Assembly: GCA_903933805.1 (NCBI GenBank)
Contig: CAIZLM010000075.1
Location: forward strand, 1-36,043
Length of the DNA stretch: 36,043 nucleotides
Direction: 5' to 3'
Source: an uncultured Bacteroidota bacterium
GTDB taxonomy: Bacteria; Bacteroidota; Bacteroidia; Chitinophagales; Saprospiraceae
The notes under the pieces were generated by a model. It was not told the DNA's origin, did not search any database, and saw only the letters and a list, made by a program, of their open reading frames with translations. Each line of letters begins with the position of its first letter. Position 1 is the first letter of the stretch. This document shows positions 8,301 through 15,396 of the stretch, one piece after another. Position numbers and translations under genes: made by a program.

Positions 8301-9395
8301 GTGCAACCTTACGGGTGGATTGTGTTGGCGGAAGACCCGCAAAAATTTGAATCGCAACATCCCGGTATCAACTTTTTAGGGCCAACAGGCTTCGGATTCA
8401 GCAATTCAGGGGAAACTTTGACCCTTTTTGATGCTGCTGGGGCCCCGCTGCTGGAGATGGTGTACGACGATTCAAAACCCTGGCCAATACCAGCAGACGG
8501 ATTTGGTTATACCCTGGAGTCTCTCAACGACAGCATCAACCCCTCCCTCCCGGAAAACTGGTTTGCCGGCTGTCTTGGCGGTTCTCCGGGTGGCCCACAC
8601 CAACCGTGCACCGAAACATTGATTTTCAGCGAAATTAATTACAACGCTTCGCCCAATGCTGATGCCGGAGATTGGGTGGAAATCATGAATACAACTGCCA
8701 TTCCGAAAGATATTTCCGGTTGGATATTCTCAGATAATTTGGATGCCCATCGCTATACCATTCCGACAGGCACCGTACTTCCTGCTTCGGGTTACTGGGT
8801 ACTCTACGAAGACTCCATTGCCTTCAAATCCCGTTTTCCAAACGTTACCAACGCAACAGGCCCTTTCATTTTTGGGCTGAGCGGTGGCGGTGAAGCGATC
8901 CGTTTGTTCGATGATGCCGGAAGATTATACCAATCCGTGTTGTACGATGACACAGCCCCCTGGCCGCCGGGCGCCGCAGGAAACGGATACACGTTGGAAA
9001 TTGTTGACCCTACGGGCAATAGCTGTGATGGTTCAAACTGGATGGATGGATGCCCGGAAGGATCGCCAGGTGGCCCATTCACAACGCCTTGCCCTACTAC
9101 GCAAATTTCAGAAATCCCATCAAAGAGTAGGGTGAACATCTTTCCCAACCCCTCCGGTGGTATATTCTCCGTTGTTTTTGACCTTGCTGAAAGAACAAAC
9201 CTCACGCATATTCAAGTTTTTAGCCCACTGGGAACTCAAGTATATACACAAACATTTTCTGCCAACCACGGCCCATTGACCATAGATATTGCCGGCGTGC
9301 CCGACGGCATCTACTTTATGATCCTGCACAATGGCCCCAATACTTTTTCGGAAAAAATTGTGGTAAACAACTCAAATACTACTTCCGGGCATTAA
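5391..9395 (+). CDS. Secreted CotH-kinase/lamin-tail multidomain protein, T9SS cargo
   Basis: A 1334-residue secreted protein. Order: signal peptide 1-23 ending AFAQ; lamin-tail domain at about 24-105 (GEYPDWIELYN); a linker region of unclear fold; a chitobiase/Fn3-associated domain at about 350-434 (VHYTLDGSDPT); a CotH domain at about 437-823 (INGTYFGLYELREKF, GNTDWPGNNIKIYR, RWRFCLLDMELS); a bacterial-repeat domain at about 827-914 (ALPNPGYTFSHWD); two more lamin-tail domains at about 916-1070 and 1076-1234 (GDWVEFHN, GDWVEIMN); and a type A T9SS sorting domain from about 1240 (FPNPSGG...). CotH proteins are atypical secreted protein kinases in sporeformers. Here the likely place is the cell surface or medium, and the substrate is unknown. 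The frame is open to 5334, but ATG 5391 gives the signal peptide and follows a good promoter. The adjoining DUF2805 gene is divergent. Confidence 0.9.
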   Translation: MNNTLLKTLVIALCCASINAFAQLTLNEGSNRNYSTIADENGEYPDWIELYNAGTDTVHLIHYSLSDDASNPAKWVFPNVFLLPGHYKTIFCSGKDRKPISGFNHVLNTGSFNPVVGWNTHTLSDPFYWDGISNILLNTCSYSSTGYTTNSVFNQTATPYYATVFAFQDGSPFICEAQYGTKAKLRPNMKINGATIGTDVVQNSPLDYPAPYGNWYWAAKNQMIIPAAELLSAGLTAGNISSIAFDVAATDPNTFYDYIDFNMKLVSSEEVTSFFEPVDTNISLHTNFKIPRSGGSVYLYSPAQVPLSTLLVDCGNLDNSVGCFPDASSNLSLFEKATPSATNNLSDTFVGYLLAPKFSTPSGIYNASINVSIDNPNGSNTSVHYTLDGSDPTTESTLYTGAPINIFYSNVLKARAFANGVLSSPMTTASYLLGINHVTPVLSVITENKNLYGPTGIFDNWPLDWEKATYVEYFDTAQHLVFGQNAAMQIDGGAGGSRSNPQHSFRIGLDDNVLGEGPVEASLIPNKAERTKYSSLYLRNGSNQYLVYPYKDACQVACMGGETNNYYSAWRPITVYINGTYFGLYELREKFDSEYFETADNAAADSIDILSQSYWYGAVLRPVKGSLDAFYDSYTAFKNLDTASPDFWSDADKHFDMTWYNDYIIGESWMGNTDWPGNNIKIYRSDKTAFRWRFCLLDMELSLAPNAWTDANFDHINYMLTQDAANPYVNIWLKGMENPQFRNYFINRYADVMNTSYGIDRLLPIENNMFVQTALEMPKEFQRWGDPNRINQQMADFTNNHLVFREQLAARTEQVRNHIISNFNLTGPVAVTLSVFPPEAGKIKISTIVPKELPWTGVYFDGNPVKITALPNPGYTFSHWDANTVMPVQNTQPELNLNIPSDAIFNAVFSNNLNAGLLTISELNYHADSTRNSGDWVEFHNISDTPLNIAGWSFSDTTAPLGYAFPAGTIVQPYGWIVLAEDPQKFESQHPGINFLGPTGFGFSNSGETLTLFDAAGAPLLEMVYDDSKPWPIPADGFGYTLESLNDSINPSLPENWFAGCLGGSPGGPHQPCTETLIFSEINYNASPNADAGDWVEIMNTTAIPKDISGWIFSDNLDAHRYTIPTGTVLPASGYWVLYEDSIAFKSRFPNVTNATGPFIFGLSGGGEAIRLFDDAGRLYQSVLYDDTAPWPPGAAGNGYTLEIVDPTGNSCDGSNWMDGCPEGSPGGPFTTPCPTTQISEIPSKSRVNIFPNPSGGIFSVVFDLAERTNLTHIQVFSPLGTQVYTQTFSANHGPLTIDIAGVPDGIYFMILHNGPNTFSEKIVVNNSNTTSGH

Positions 9396-9397
9396 GC

Positions 9398-9472
9398 GCA
9401 AACTGGTTGGCTGGCACGCTGTCTGGCCCAAAACTGGTCAATGTTTTGGACCAGACGCAACCAAACAATTGC
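9398..9472. mobile_element. Palindromic MITE copy, degenerate
   Basis: Begins three bases after the upstream stop codon. Both ends read GCAA instead of GTAA. The centre forms a long stem (GTCTGGcCCAAAAC / GTTTTGGaCCAGAC), so both arms are of the same type. No 8-bp target duplication is recognisable. Confidence 0.65.
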
Positions 9473-9480
9473 AAACTTTT

Positions 9481-9512
9481 TTTGATAAAAATCAGGGATC
9501 TTTTGATCTTTG
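9481..9512 (+). promoter_or_regulatory. Putative promoter of the small membrane protein gene
   Basis: TTTG at 9481-9484, 20 bases, then GATCTTTG at 9505-9512, one mismatch from TAnnTTTG. The likely TTG start at 9519 follows within six bases. Confidence 0.4.
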
Positions 9513-9518
9513 TACGCT

Positions 9519-10073
9519 TTGAAGCAAGTCGCTCGACATCGCAGTAACCAAGCGGTTACCATACTGGTTTCTCTGATCATTTTTCAGGGGGTTGGGTGGC
9601 ATTTGGCTTGGCAATCCATTGAGTGGAAAGCTAAAATCGCTGCCAGGCATGCGCTGATTGGCGCAAGTACCCCCCTGCTACACGTAACGCTACAGCAGGA
9701 TTTTTTTCAACAATCCAAGATCGACAAGCGGGAAATTCGCCTGAATGGGAATCTTTACGACATCAAAACCAGCGAGTGCGTAGGCGATTCCGTTCGACTG
9801 TTGCTGTACCATGATCAGCACGAACAAGCGCTTTTTGCACTGCTGGGCATTCACTTTTCATACCTCGACCGTTCAACGGGTACAACCCCACAACCCCTCG
9901 CGTTGTGGGCGGCTCAATGGCTGGGATTAGCCTTCCTGATGCCGGAAGGCATCTTACTCCCCAATGCCCCCATTGGTGTTTGCTTACCCGTGTTTTCCTG
10001 GTGTTTTCCCCATACAGCAGGCCAACATTCGCCGCCTTTCACACCCCCCCAATTTGTCGTTGTACTGGTATAA
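9519..10073 (+). CDS. Uncharacterised single-pass membrane-anchored protein upstream of TonB receptor
   Basis: An unrecognised protein of 184 residues if it starts at TTG 9519 (TTG 9510 is in frame but lies inside the -7 box). No ATG occurs in frame until late in the reading frame. Visible parts: a hydrophobic segment at about 12-32; a soluble middle with REIRLNGNLYDI and GDSVRLLLYHDQHE, which reads like a compact extracytoplasmic beta domain; and a Pro-rich tail ending HSPPFTPPQF. Small proteins of this layout are common just upstream of TonB-dependent receptors in Bacteroidota, as recalled from general knowledge, and the receptor here follows 268 bp downstream across a MITE. No function is proposed. 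A non-ATG, nearly leaderless start makes the exact N-terminus uncertain. Confidence 0.7.
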   Translation: MKQVARHRSNQAVTILVSLIIFQGVGWHLAWQSIEWKAKIAARHALIGASTPLLHVTLQQDFFQQSKIDKREIRLNGNLYDIKTSECVGDSVRLLLYHDQHEQALFALLGIHFSYLDRSTGTTPQPLALWAAQWLGLAFLMPEGILLPNAPIGVCLPVFSWCFPHTAGQHSPPFTPPQFVVVLV

Positions 10074-10113
10074 TACCACGGCCGCAGGATTGCGACCGCT
10101 TTATTGATCCTTT

Positions 10114-10274
10114 GTAACTGGTCAGAGGAAACGCTGTCTGGCCCAAAAAGATCCATTTTCCGTCCTACTTCGCAGCTTTTTTGACCGTAGCGCTGCTACG
10201 GCCTTCAAAAATCCGCTTCGTCTGGCAAATAATGGCCACTTTTTTGTCACAGACGCGACCAACCAACCATTTAC
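10114..10274. mobile_element. Palindromic MITE copy interrupted by a second palindrome
   Basis: The left arm (GTAACTGGTCAG....CGCTGTCTGGCCCAAAAA) and the right arm (CTTTTTTGTC.CAGACGCGACCA....TTAC) are those of the family, but 161 bp apart instead of about 78 because a different palindrome sits in the centre. The flanking octamers GATCCTTT and TGTCATTT match at five of eight positions, an eroded duplication at best. Confidence 0.75.
10153..10235. repeat. Second type of palindrome nested in MITE
   Basis: An 83-bp imperfect palindrome from CCATT to AATGG. Its core is CCGTAGC-GCT-GCTACGG (10185-10201), flanked by outer arms of the type CTTCGCAGC-TTTTTT / AAAAATCCGCTTCG. It is the only copy seen in this window, but its structure suggests another dispersed repeat family. 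Confidence 0.55.
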
Positions 10275-10288
10275 TGTCATTTAGCCAT

Positions 10289-10304
10289 CAGGGGTACATC
10301 CCTG
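10289..10304. promoter_or_regulatory. Inverted repeat upstream of TonB receptor
   Basis: CAGGGGTACATCCCTG: five-base arms CAGGG/CCCTG around six bases, centred about 45 bp before the receptor ATG. It could be an operator or a leader hairpin. No known regulator motif is recognised. Confidence 0.3.
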
Positions 10305-10341
10305 CATTGGCTCTTTTGTCATTTTCAACGACAATCTATCC

Positions 10342-12549
10342 ATGAAAAAAAGTCTTCTTTTCAGCATATTGCTGCTGTCATCCCTATGGGCTGTAGCACA
10401 AAACACACCCGTAGACACCACCCTAAAAGCCGTACTGCATGAAGCCGTGGTAGCAGCCTCGCGAGGATCTCAGTCAAAAAGTGCTGTTGCACAACAAGTG
10501 CACATCATCACCCGAACGGATATTGCGTATGCCAACGCACAGTCTTCCGCTGATTTGCTGTCGGGTTCAGGCCAAGTTTTTGTTCAAAAAAGCCAACAAG
10601 GTGGCGGGAGCCCTGTACTGCGTGGCTTTGAAGCAAGCCGTGTGTTGCTGGTGGTAGACGGCGTACGAATGAACAATGCTATTTACCGTGCCGGCCACTT
10701 ACAGAATATTGTCACCGTGGACAACGCGTCTCTTGACCGTGTAGAATTAGTGTTTGGTCCCGCTTCAACTGTTTATGGCTCAGATGCCTTGGGAGGAGCC
10801 ATCTGTTTTTTCACAAAAAACCCGGTATTTGCATCGGACTCCAAGCGTCTAATTGCGCAGGGAAATTCATACGTTCGATACGGAACAGTGAATCAAGAGA
10901 AAACTGTCCATGTCGATGTAACCCTTGGCGGTCAAAAAATTGCTGCCATAACGTCCTTTACCAGAAGTGATTTTGGAGATTTGCGCATGGGTGAAAATCC
11001 AGGCCTCGACGGTGTCTTTGGAGCAAGAAATTATTTCGTGGCACGTATCAATGGCATGGATTCACTCGTCCGAAACAGTGACCCATACGTTCAGAGATTC
11101 ACCGGTTACAAGCAGTACGACTTGCTGGAAAAAATAGTGTTCAAAGCAAATGACAGAACCAAACACACCCTGAATATTCAGTACAGCAATTCTTCCGACA
11201 TACCCCGATACGATCGCCTTACGGATCCGGCAGGGACTGGATTGGCTTCTGCTGAGTGGTATTATGGTCCTCAAAAGCGACTGATGGCGGCTTACACGTT
11301 TAATCGACAAGACGTTGGCCCGTTTGACGCGTTCAACCTCACCACAAGCTGGCAAGAGATTGAAGAAAGTCGCCACAACCGCGGTTTTGGCGCATCTCAC
11401 CGCACCGATCGCGTTGAACGTGTAAAAGTATATGGCCTGTTGGCAGAATGGGTAAAAAATTATGAACACCAATCCCTTCGGCTTGGGCTCGACGGCCAGT
11501 ACAACGATGTAACCTCTTCTGCAAGTCGTTTCAACGTGAGCACCGGCGAAATTACGCCCCAAAGTACCCGTTATCCGGATGGCGGTAGCGGAATGCTCAA
11601 TGCCGCCGTGTACGCGACCCACCATTGGCAACTTGGCAAACGCGCGTGGTCGTTCAGCGAGGGTCTGCGGCTAGGATATTCAAGCCTGTCATCGACTTTT
11701 GTCAGCAAAACGTTTTATCCCTTTCCATTTGATAAAATCACACAAAAAACACCCACTTATTCCGGAAATCTGGGTGCGGTTTGGAATGGAAACGATTACT
11801 GGAAACTGGCCTTCCACCTGTCTTCCGGTTTTCGTGTACCCAATGTTGACGACATGACCAAAGTGTTTGATTCACAAAAAGGCAGCGCCGTTGTCCCCAA
11901 CAAAGACCTAAAACCGGAGAAAACGTTGAATTTGGATATCAATGTATCCCGCAACATATCAGACCAACTGCGTTGGGAAAATGTGCTTTGGATGACGGCA
12001 CTTCGCGATGCCATTGTGACCGATGCTTTCCTGTTCAACGGTCAGGACAGTATTGACTACGATGGCGTCTTGAGTCGGGTTTTGAGCAGCCAAAACAAAC
12101 GGCAAGCCAATCTGTGGGGCATGAGCAGCACACTCGCGGCAGATGTATATCCCAATTTGGCGATGTATGCCTCCATCGCATACACAAAGGGCGAAATCAA
12201 GGCGGAGACTGGCGCCAACGCACCATTGGACCACATTGCTCCTATGTATGGAAAATTTGGCGCGCGCTGGCACACCACCCGCGCTTCCATGGAAGGTTTT
12301 ATCCTGTTCAATGGTCAAAAAAAGCGCAGCGATTACAACCTCGAAGGGGAAGACAACCCGCAGTATGCACCCGAAAATGGTATGCCGGCATGGTTTACCG
12401 CCAACCTCCGCGGCGCCTACCAATACAACCGTCACCTGACATTGCAAGTTGGCATAGACAATATTTTAGACACACAATACCGCACATTTGCGTCAGGCAT
12501 CAATGCTCCCGGGCGTAATTTCTGGGCAACAGTACGGATGGGCTTCTAA
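10342..12549 (+). CDS. TonB-dependent outer-membrane receptor (heme/hemoglobin-receptor-like)
   Basis: A 735-residue outer-membrane receptor with a signal peptide (1-20, ending AVAQ). The plug domain at about 30-155 contains VLRGFEASRVLLVVDGVRMN, IYRAGHLQN and GPASTVYGSDALGG. The beta-barrel ends in an aromatic residue (FWATVRMGF), as expected for OMP assembly. The RGFE..RVL..DG.R.NNAIYR.GHLQN pattern is typical of the TonB hemin/hemoglobin/transferrin receptor group, but no heme-ligand histidine is assigned, so the substrate remains open (iron complex, heme or another metal chelate). It has no carboxypeptidase-like CnaB extension and no SusD partner, so it is not a SusC-type glycan importer. 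The gene upstream is a small membrane protein; downstream are three MITE copies. Confidence 0.92.
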   Translation: MKKSLLFSILLLSSLWAVAQNTPVDTTLKAVLHEAVVAASRGSQSKSAVAQQVHIITRTDIAYANAQSSADLLSGSGQVFVQKSQQGGGSPVLRGFEASRVLLVVDGVRMNNAIYRAGHLQNIVTVDNASLDRVELVFGPASTVYGSDALGGAICFFTKNPVFASDSKRLIAQGNSYVRYGTVNQEKTVHVDVTLGGQKIAAITSFTRSDFGDLRMGENPGLDGVFGARNYFVARINGMDSLVRNSDPYVQRFTGYKQYDLLEKIVFKANDRTKHTLNIQYSNSSDIPRYDRLTDPAGTGLASAEWYYGPQKRLMAAYTFNRQDVGPFDAFNLTTSWQEIEESRHNRGFGASHRTDRVERVKVYGLLAEWVKNYEHQSLRLGLDGQYNDVTSSASRFNVSTGEITPQSTRYPDGGSGMLNAAVYATHHWQLGKRAWSFSEGLRLGYSSLSSTFVSKTFYPFPFDKITQKTPTYSGNLGAVWNGNDYWKLAFHLSSGFRVPNVDDMTKVFDSQKGSAVVPNKDLKPEKTLNLDINVSRNISDQLRWENVLWMTALRDAIVTDAFLFNGQDSIDYDGVLSRVLSSQNKRQANLWGMSSTLAADVYPNLAMYASIAYTKGEIKAETGANAPLDHIAPMYGKFGARWHTTRASMEGFILFNGQKKRSDYNLEGEDNPQYAPENGMPAWFTANLRGAYQYNRHLTLQVGIDNILDTQYRTFASGINAPGRNFWATVRMGF

Positions 12550-12562
12550 GTATTTCACATTT

Positions 12563-12642
12563 GTAACTGGTTAGCGTGGTCGCGCCTGAGAGAAAAAAGT
12601 GGCTATTTTTTGGGCCAGACAGCGTGCCACCTAACCAGTTAC
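12563..12642. mobile_element. Palindromic MITE copy with 8-bp target duplication (7/8)
   Basis: An 80-bp element with perfect ends GTAACTGGTTAG...CTAACCAGTTAC. It is flanked by TCACATTT on the left (12555-12562) and TCATATTT on the right (12643-12650), a duplication with one change. It starts 14 bp after the TonB receptor stop. Confidence 0.88.
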
Positions 12643-12653
12643 TCATATTTTAT

Positions 12654-12729
12654 ACAACTGGTTAGCGTGGTCGCGCCTGGGACCAAAAGACCACTTTTGA
12701 CCATCAGACGCGACCAACCAACCGGTTAC
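12654..12729. mobile_element. Palindromic MITE copy, symmetric-arm variant
   Basis: A 76-bp copy 11 bp after the previous one. Both arms are of the GCGTGGTCGCG type, unlike most copies, which have one arm of each type. The ends have drifted (ACAACTGG / CCGGTTAC), and no target duplication is visible. Confidence 0.7.
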
Positions 12730-12774
12730 AGCATTTGTATCATTCAATTCACCTTAATCAGCGTTTACTTTACC

Positions 12775-12782
12775 TACTTTTG
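12775..12782 (+). promoter_or_regulatory. Putative -7 box of glyA (TACTTTTG)
   Basis: A perfect TAnnTTTG box. Its last six bases are also the start of the left target duplication (CTTTTGCA) of the next MITE, so the element landed at the promoter and now lies between the box and glyA. No clear -33 TTG was found. Confidence 0.45.
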
Positions 12783-12784
12783 CA

Positions 12785-12865
12785 TTGACTTGGTCAGGTG
12801 GTCTCGTCTGAGACAAAAAAATAGGCCTTTTGGGGTCTGACAGTATGCCACCCGACCAGTTTTAC
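12785..12865. mobile_element. Palindromic MITE copy in glyA leader, perfect 8-bp target duplication
   Basis: An 81-bp diverged copy (TTGACTTGGTCAGG ... CCGACCAGTTTTAC). It is flanked by CTTTTGCA at 12777-12784 and again at 12866-12873. It ends 45 bp before the glyA ATG. Confidence 0.85.
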
Positions 12866-12910
12866 CTTTTGCAAACCTTCCACAATAATCACCTATCAAC
12901 GCAATACAGC

Positions 12911-14179
12911 ATGCCAGACATCATTTTTTCACTCATAGAAAAAGAACTAGAACGCCAAAGGCACGGCGTTGAGCTCATTGCATCTGAAAATTTTACGAGT
13001 CAGGCTGTGTTGGACGCCATGGGCTCCTGTCTGACAAACAAGTATGCAGAGGGATATCCTGGACGCCGTTATTACGGGGGTTGCGAAATAGTGGACCAAG
13101 TAGAACAAGTTGCCATTGACCGGCTTAAAGAAATTTTTGGTGCCGCATGGGCCAATGTACAGCCCCATTCCGGTGCACAAGCCAATGCTGCAGTTTTTTT
13201 AGCATGTCTCCAACCTGGTGACAAAATACTCGGATTTGACCTTTCTCACGGTGGCCACCTCTCCCATGGTTCTTCGGTCAATTTTTCAGGGAAGGTGTAC
13301 AAACCTTTTTTCTATGGCGTTGAGCAAGCGTCTGGGCGTATTGATATGGATAAAGTGGAGGCATTGGCCTTGGCTGAAAAACCCAAGTTGATTATTTGCG
13401 GCGCATCTGCCTATTCCCGCGACTGGGATTACGCCCGTTTTAGGCAGATTGCTGACGCTGTGGGGGCCCTATTGCTGGCCGATATCGCCCACCCAGCCGG
13501 ATTAATCGCTGCCAAATTACTCAACAACCCACTCCCTCATTGCCATATTGTGACCAGTACCACACACAAAACCCTGCGGGGCCCTCGCGGTGGGATTATT
13601 ATGATGGGAAAAGATTTTGATAACCCTTGGGGGCGCACCACCAAAAAAGGCAACCCCATTGCTATGTCAAGTATCCTCGATAGCGGTGTTTTTCCGGGCA
13701 TGCAAGGCGGTCCGCTTGAACATGTAATCGCAGCAAAAGCGGTTGCTTTTGGCGAAATATTGCAGCCATCTTTCACGCTTTATAGCCAGCAAGTAATAAA
13801 AAATGCCCAGGCCATGGCGGAAGAATTTATGGCGCGCGGATATGATATTATTTCTGGTGGTACCGACAATCACTTGATGCTTCTTGACTTACAGCGAAAA
13901 AACGTAACCGGAAAAGCAGCAGATTACGCCCTTGGGCAAGCAGACATCACGGTGAATAAAAACATGATTCCTTTTGACCCACAACCACCCATGACCGCAT
14001 CCGGAATACGTGTCGGCACTGCTGCTATAACCACCCGGGGGTTCAAGGAAAACGACTGTCGCCAAGTTGTAGCGTGGATGGACGACGTATTAAGCAGCCC
14101 CGATGACGCCGCCGTTCAAGCACGAATTAAAAGCGCTGTACACGATTTTATGGCAAATTTCCCGCTGTACGAAAGGTAA
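12911..14179 (+). CDS. glyA: Serine hydroxymethyltransferase
   Basis: PLP enzyme that interconverts serine and glycine while loading tetrahydrofolate with a one-carbon unit in the cytoplasm. It has 422 residues, normal for the family. Seen: ELIASENF at 21-28, the substrate-binding [11 protein letters not shown] at 47-57, and the PLP-binding lysine K220 in [13 protein letters not shown]. The frame is open upstream to 12830, but that stretch is MITE sequence; ATG 12911 matches the family N-terminus. The stop codon TAA (14177-14179) is supplied by a MITE inserted at codon 422. The uninterrupted sequence would have read TAC GAA AGA TAA, so the protein end LYER is unchanged. The transcript probably starts near 12788 and carries another MITE copy in its leader. 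Confidence 0.97.
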   Translation: MPDIIFSLIEKELERQRHGVELIASENFTSQAVLDAMGSCLTNKYAEGYPGRRYYGGCEIVDQVEQVAIDRLKEIFGAAWANVQPHSGAQANAAVFLACLQPGDKILGFDLSHGGHLSHGSSVNFSGKVYKPFFYGVEQASGRIDMDKVEALALAEKPKLIICGASAYSRDWDYARFRQIADAVGALLLADIAHPAGLIAAKLLNNPLPHCHIVTSTTHKTLRGPRGGIIMMGKDFDNPWGRTTKKGNPIAMSSILDSGVFPGMQGGPLEHVIAAKAVAFGEILQPSFTLYSQQVIKNAQAMAEEFMARGYDIISGGTDNHLMLLDLQRKNVTGKAADYALGQADITVNKNMIPFDPQPPMTASGIRVGTAAITTRGFKENDCRQVVAWMDDVLSSPDDAAVQARIKSAVHDFMANFPLYER

Positions 14180-14253
14180 CTGGTTAGCGTGGTCGCGTAT
14201 GAGACAAAAAAGTGGCCATTTTTTGCCAGAAAGCGTGCCACCTAACCAGTTAC
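14176..14253. mobile_element. Palindromic MITE at the glyA stop codon, perfect 8-bp target duplication
   Basis: The reference copy, 78 bp, with perfect 12-bp terminal inverted repeats GTAACTGGTTAG / CTAACCAGTTAC. It is flanked by TACGAAAG at 14168-14175 and again at 14254-14261. The arms are related but not identical (GCGTGGTCGCG... and GGTGGCACGC...), meeting at a central AAAAAAGTGGCCATTTTTT. There is no coding capacity. GTAA ends with 8-bp duplications are the hallmark of IS66-family transposition, so it is probably an IS66-mobilised MITE; the family assignment is an inference. Confidence 0.93.
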
Positions 14254-14317
14254 TACGAAAGATAAGTTCTTAGGCCCAGCCGTTCAAATCGGATATTATT
14301 TGAACGGCTGGGTACAC

Positions 14318-14947
14318 TCATTCCAACAGACGGTCGTGTGTCTGTAGGGTCACTTTGCTTTTCCAGGTGCGATACCCCATAACGGCCAGTACCAGAAATA
14401 CCAGGTACTGGAAACTCGTGAAAACATAGCCTTTTGAAAAATAAAGTGGCACGCAAACGGCATTGGTTACCATCCACCAAATCCAATTTTCCAATTTCTT
14501 ACGGGTCATTAGCCACATGCCGGTGTACGCAGTCGCTGAGGCAAAGGCATCCGCAATTGGTACTACACTGTTGGTATAATGCCCCAAAATAAACCACAAC
14601 AACAGCCAGCACCCGCCAAAAAAAAGCAAGGCATCACGCCACTCCAGTGCTGAAGACGCGGTAATCGTCAATTTTCCATTTTCAGATGTTTTTTTTGCCC
14701 ACAACAGCCAACCAACGACACTCATCACCGTGTAATATGCGTTCACACTTGCCTCAGCATAAAGTCCTGCTGCCATGCTCAAGTAGATGTACAAGGTTGT
14801 GTTGATGAGACCCGTCGGGTACACCCAAATATTTTCCTTTCTGGAAAACAAGACGCTAAGAATACCAAAAACAACGGCGATAAATTCAAGCCCAGTGGTT
14901 GCCAACAGACCTGTGTATAGTTGGTGCCAAATTTCAGGGAGAGACAT
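14318..14947 (-). CDS. pnuC: PnuC-type nicotinamide riboside transporter
   Basis: Inner-membrane transporter of 209 residues with about seven hydrophobic segments. PnuC family blocks are visible: YPTGLINTTLYIYL, NAYYTVMSVVGWLLW, and the C-terminal WIWWMVTNAVCVPLYF with the conserved W..W...N. PnuC proteins take up nicotinamide riboside by facilitated diffusion for NAD synthesis; some relatives (PnuT) take thiamine, and the sequence alone does not settle this. No NadR-like kinase or thiamine gene is adjacent. It converges on glyA. The upstream gap to the peptide gene's terminator holds a decayed MITE. Confidence 0.92.
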   Translation of the reverse strand: MSLPEIWHQLYTGLLATTGLEFIAVVFGILSVLFSRKENIWVYPTGLINTTLYIYLSMAAGLYAEASVNAYYTVMSVVGWLLWAKKTSENGKLTITASSALEWRDALLFFGGCWLLLWFILGHYTNSVVPIADAFASATAYTGMWLMTRKKLENWIWWMVTNAVCVPLYFSKGYVFTSFQYLVFLVLAVMGYRTWKSKVTLQTHDRLLE

Positions 14948-15013
14948 GATGGGGTATAAATGTCGTGAGGAGTTCCAACGCGGAAAACTGATTGAAAAAA
15001 TCGTGGCAAAGGA

Positions 15014-15082
15014 TTAAATGGACGTGGCTGAGACCAAATGTGGCTAATTTTGGGTCAAACAGCATACCACCCAACCCGTTAC
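15014..15082. mobile_element. Palindromic MITE copy, left end eroded
   Basis: The right arm is intact (CAGCATACCACCCAACCCGTTAC) and has the CCCGTTAC variant end, also seen in the 22360-22436 copy. The left arm is shortened (..CGTGG.TGAGACCAAA.GTGGC). No target duplication is visible. Confidence 0.65.
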
Positions 15083-15097
15083 ACCTACAAACAGTAC

Positions 15098-15132
15098 AAA
15101 AAAAAACCCTTCACGGAGTACCGTGAAGGGTT
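15098..15132 (-). terminator. Rho-independent terminator of the 68-aa peptide gene
   Basis: A perfect 12-bp stem AACCCTTCACGG / CCGTGAAGGGTT with a four-base loop, followed on the minus strand by nine T. It lies 18 bp after the peptide stop codon. It is the only textbook intrinsic terminator found in the window. Confidence 0.92.
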
Positions 15133-15150
15133 ATAACTGCTTATGTGTTT

Positions 15151-15357
15151 TTACAGTGGAATAGTGCCACCGAGGCTATCGCGTAGATCCGAAAAGTCGG
15201 TAAATGAACGCTTGGACTCCTTTCCACCCTCTACTCGATTCATCTCCGACTTACCCAATACGGTCAAGTCAGATTCGATTTCGTCGAGTGAACGCTTCTT
15301 TTCCTGCTCCCCAAATAAGGATGCCTGATTCTTTTTTTTGCCAAATGGGAAAATCAT
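15151..15357 (-). CDS. Small double-glycine leader peptide (candidate RiPP/secreted peptide precursor)
   Basis: A 68-residue charged protein. Residues 34-45 (LGKSEMNRVEGG) fit the double-glycine leader pattern exactly: L-12, E-8, M-7, V-4, G-2, G-1. In known systems such leaders are cut after GG by a C39-peptidase ABC transporter. The remaining 23-residue core (KESKRSF...GGTIPL) has no cysteine, so it would not be a lanthipeptide. The gene is well supported as a transcription unit: a TTG-N19-TACCTTTG promoter, a leader of about 35 bases, ATG 15357, and a strong terminator. No modification enzyme or C39 transporter is in the window; an HlyD-like adaptor lies 7 kb away. The function is inferred from the leader motif only, and it could be an unrelated small cytoplasmic protein. 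Confidence 0.72.
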   Translation of the reverse strand: MIFPFGKKKNQASLFGEQEKKRSLDEIESDLTVLGKSEMNRVEGGKESKRSFTDFSDLRDSLGGTIPL

Positions 15358-15396
15358 GAGAGTACCGAGATTATATGGTGAAACACTACTTAGACC

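Noticed and set aside
11062-11631. 189-codon open frame on the minus strand inside the TonB receptor
   Set aside because: Antisense to a well-conserved beta-barrel; composition typical of a shadow frame.
12563-12865. CRISPR-like array, because three repeats occur in a row
   Set aside because: Repeats are 76-81 bp, palindromic, diverged, and spaced 11 and 55 bp; two of the three carry target duplications; no cas genes.
12543-12910. Glycine riboswitch or other cis-acting RNA before glyA
   Set aside because: The whole stretch is accounted for by three MITE copies and a promoter box; no aptamer-like core.
14176-14253. MITE copies as ordinary Rho-independent terminators
   Set aside because: The T and A runs lie in the middle of the palindrome, not after a GC-rich stem, and target duplications show insertion. 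A secondary terminator role is still possible.
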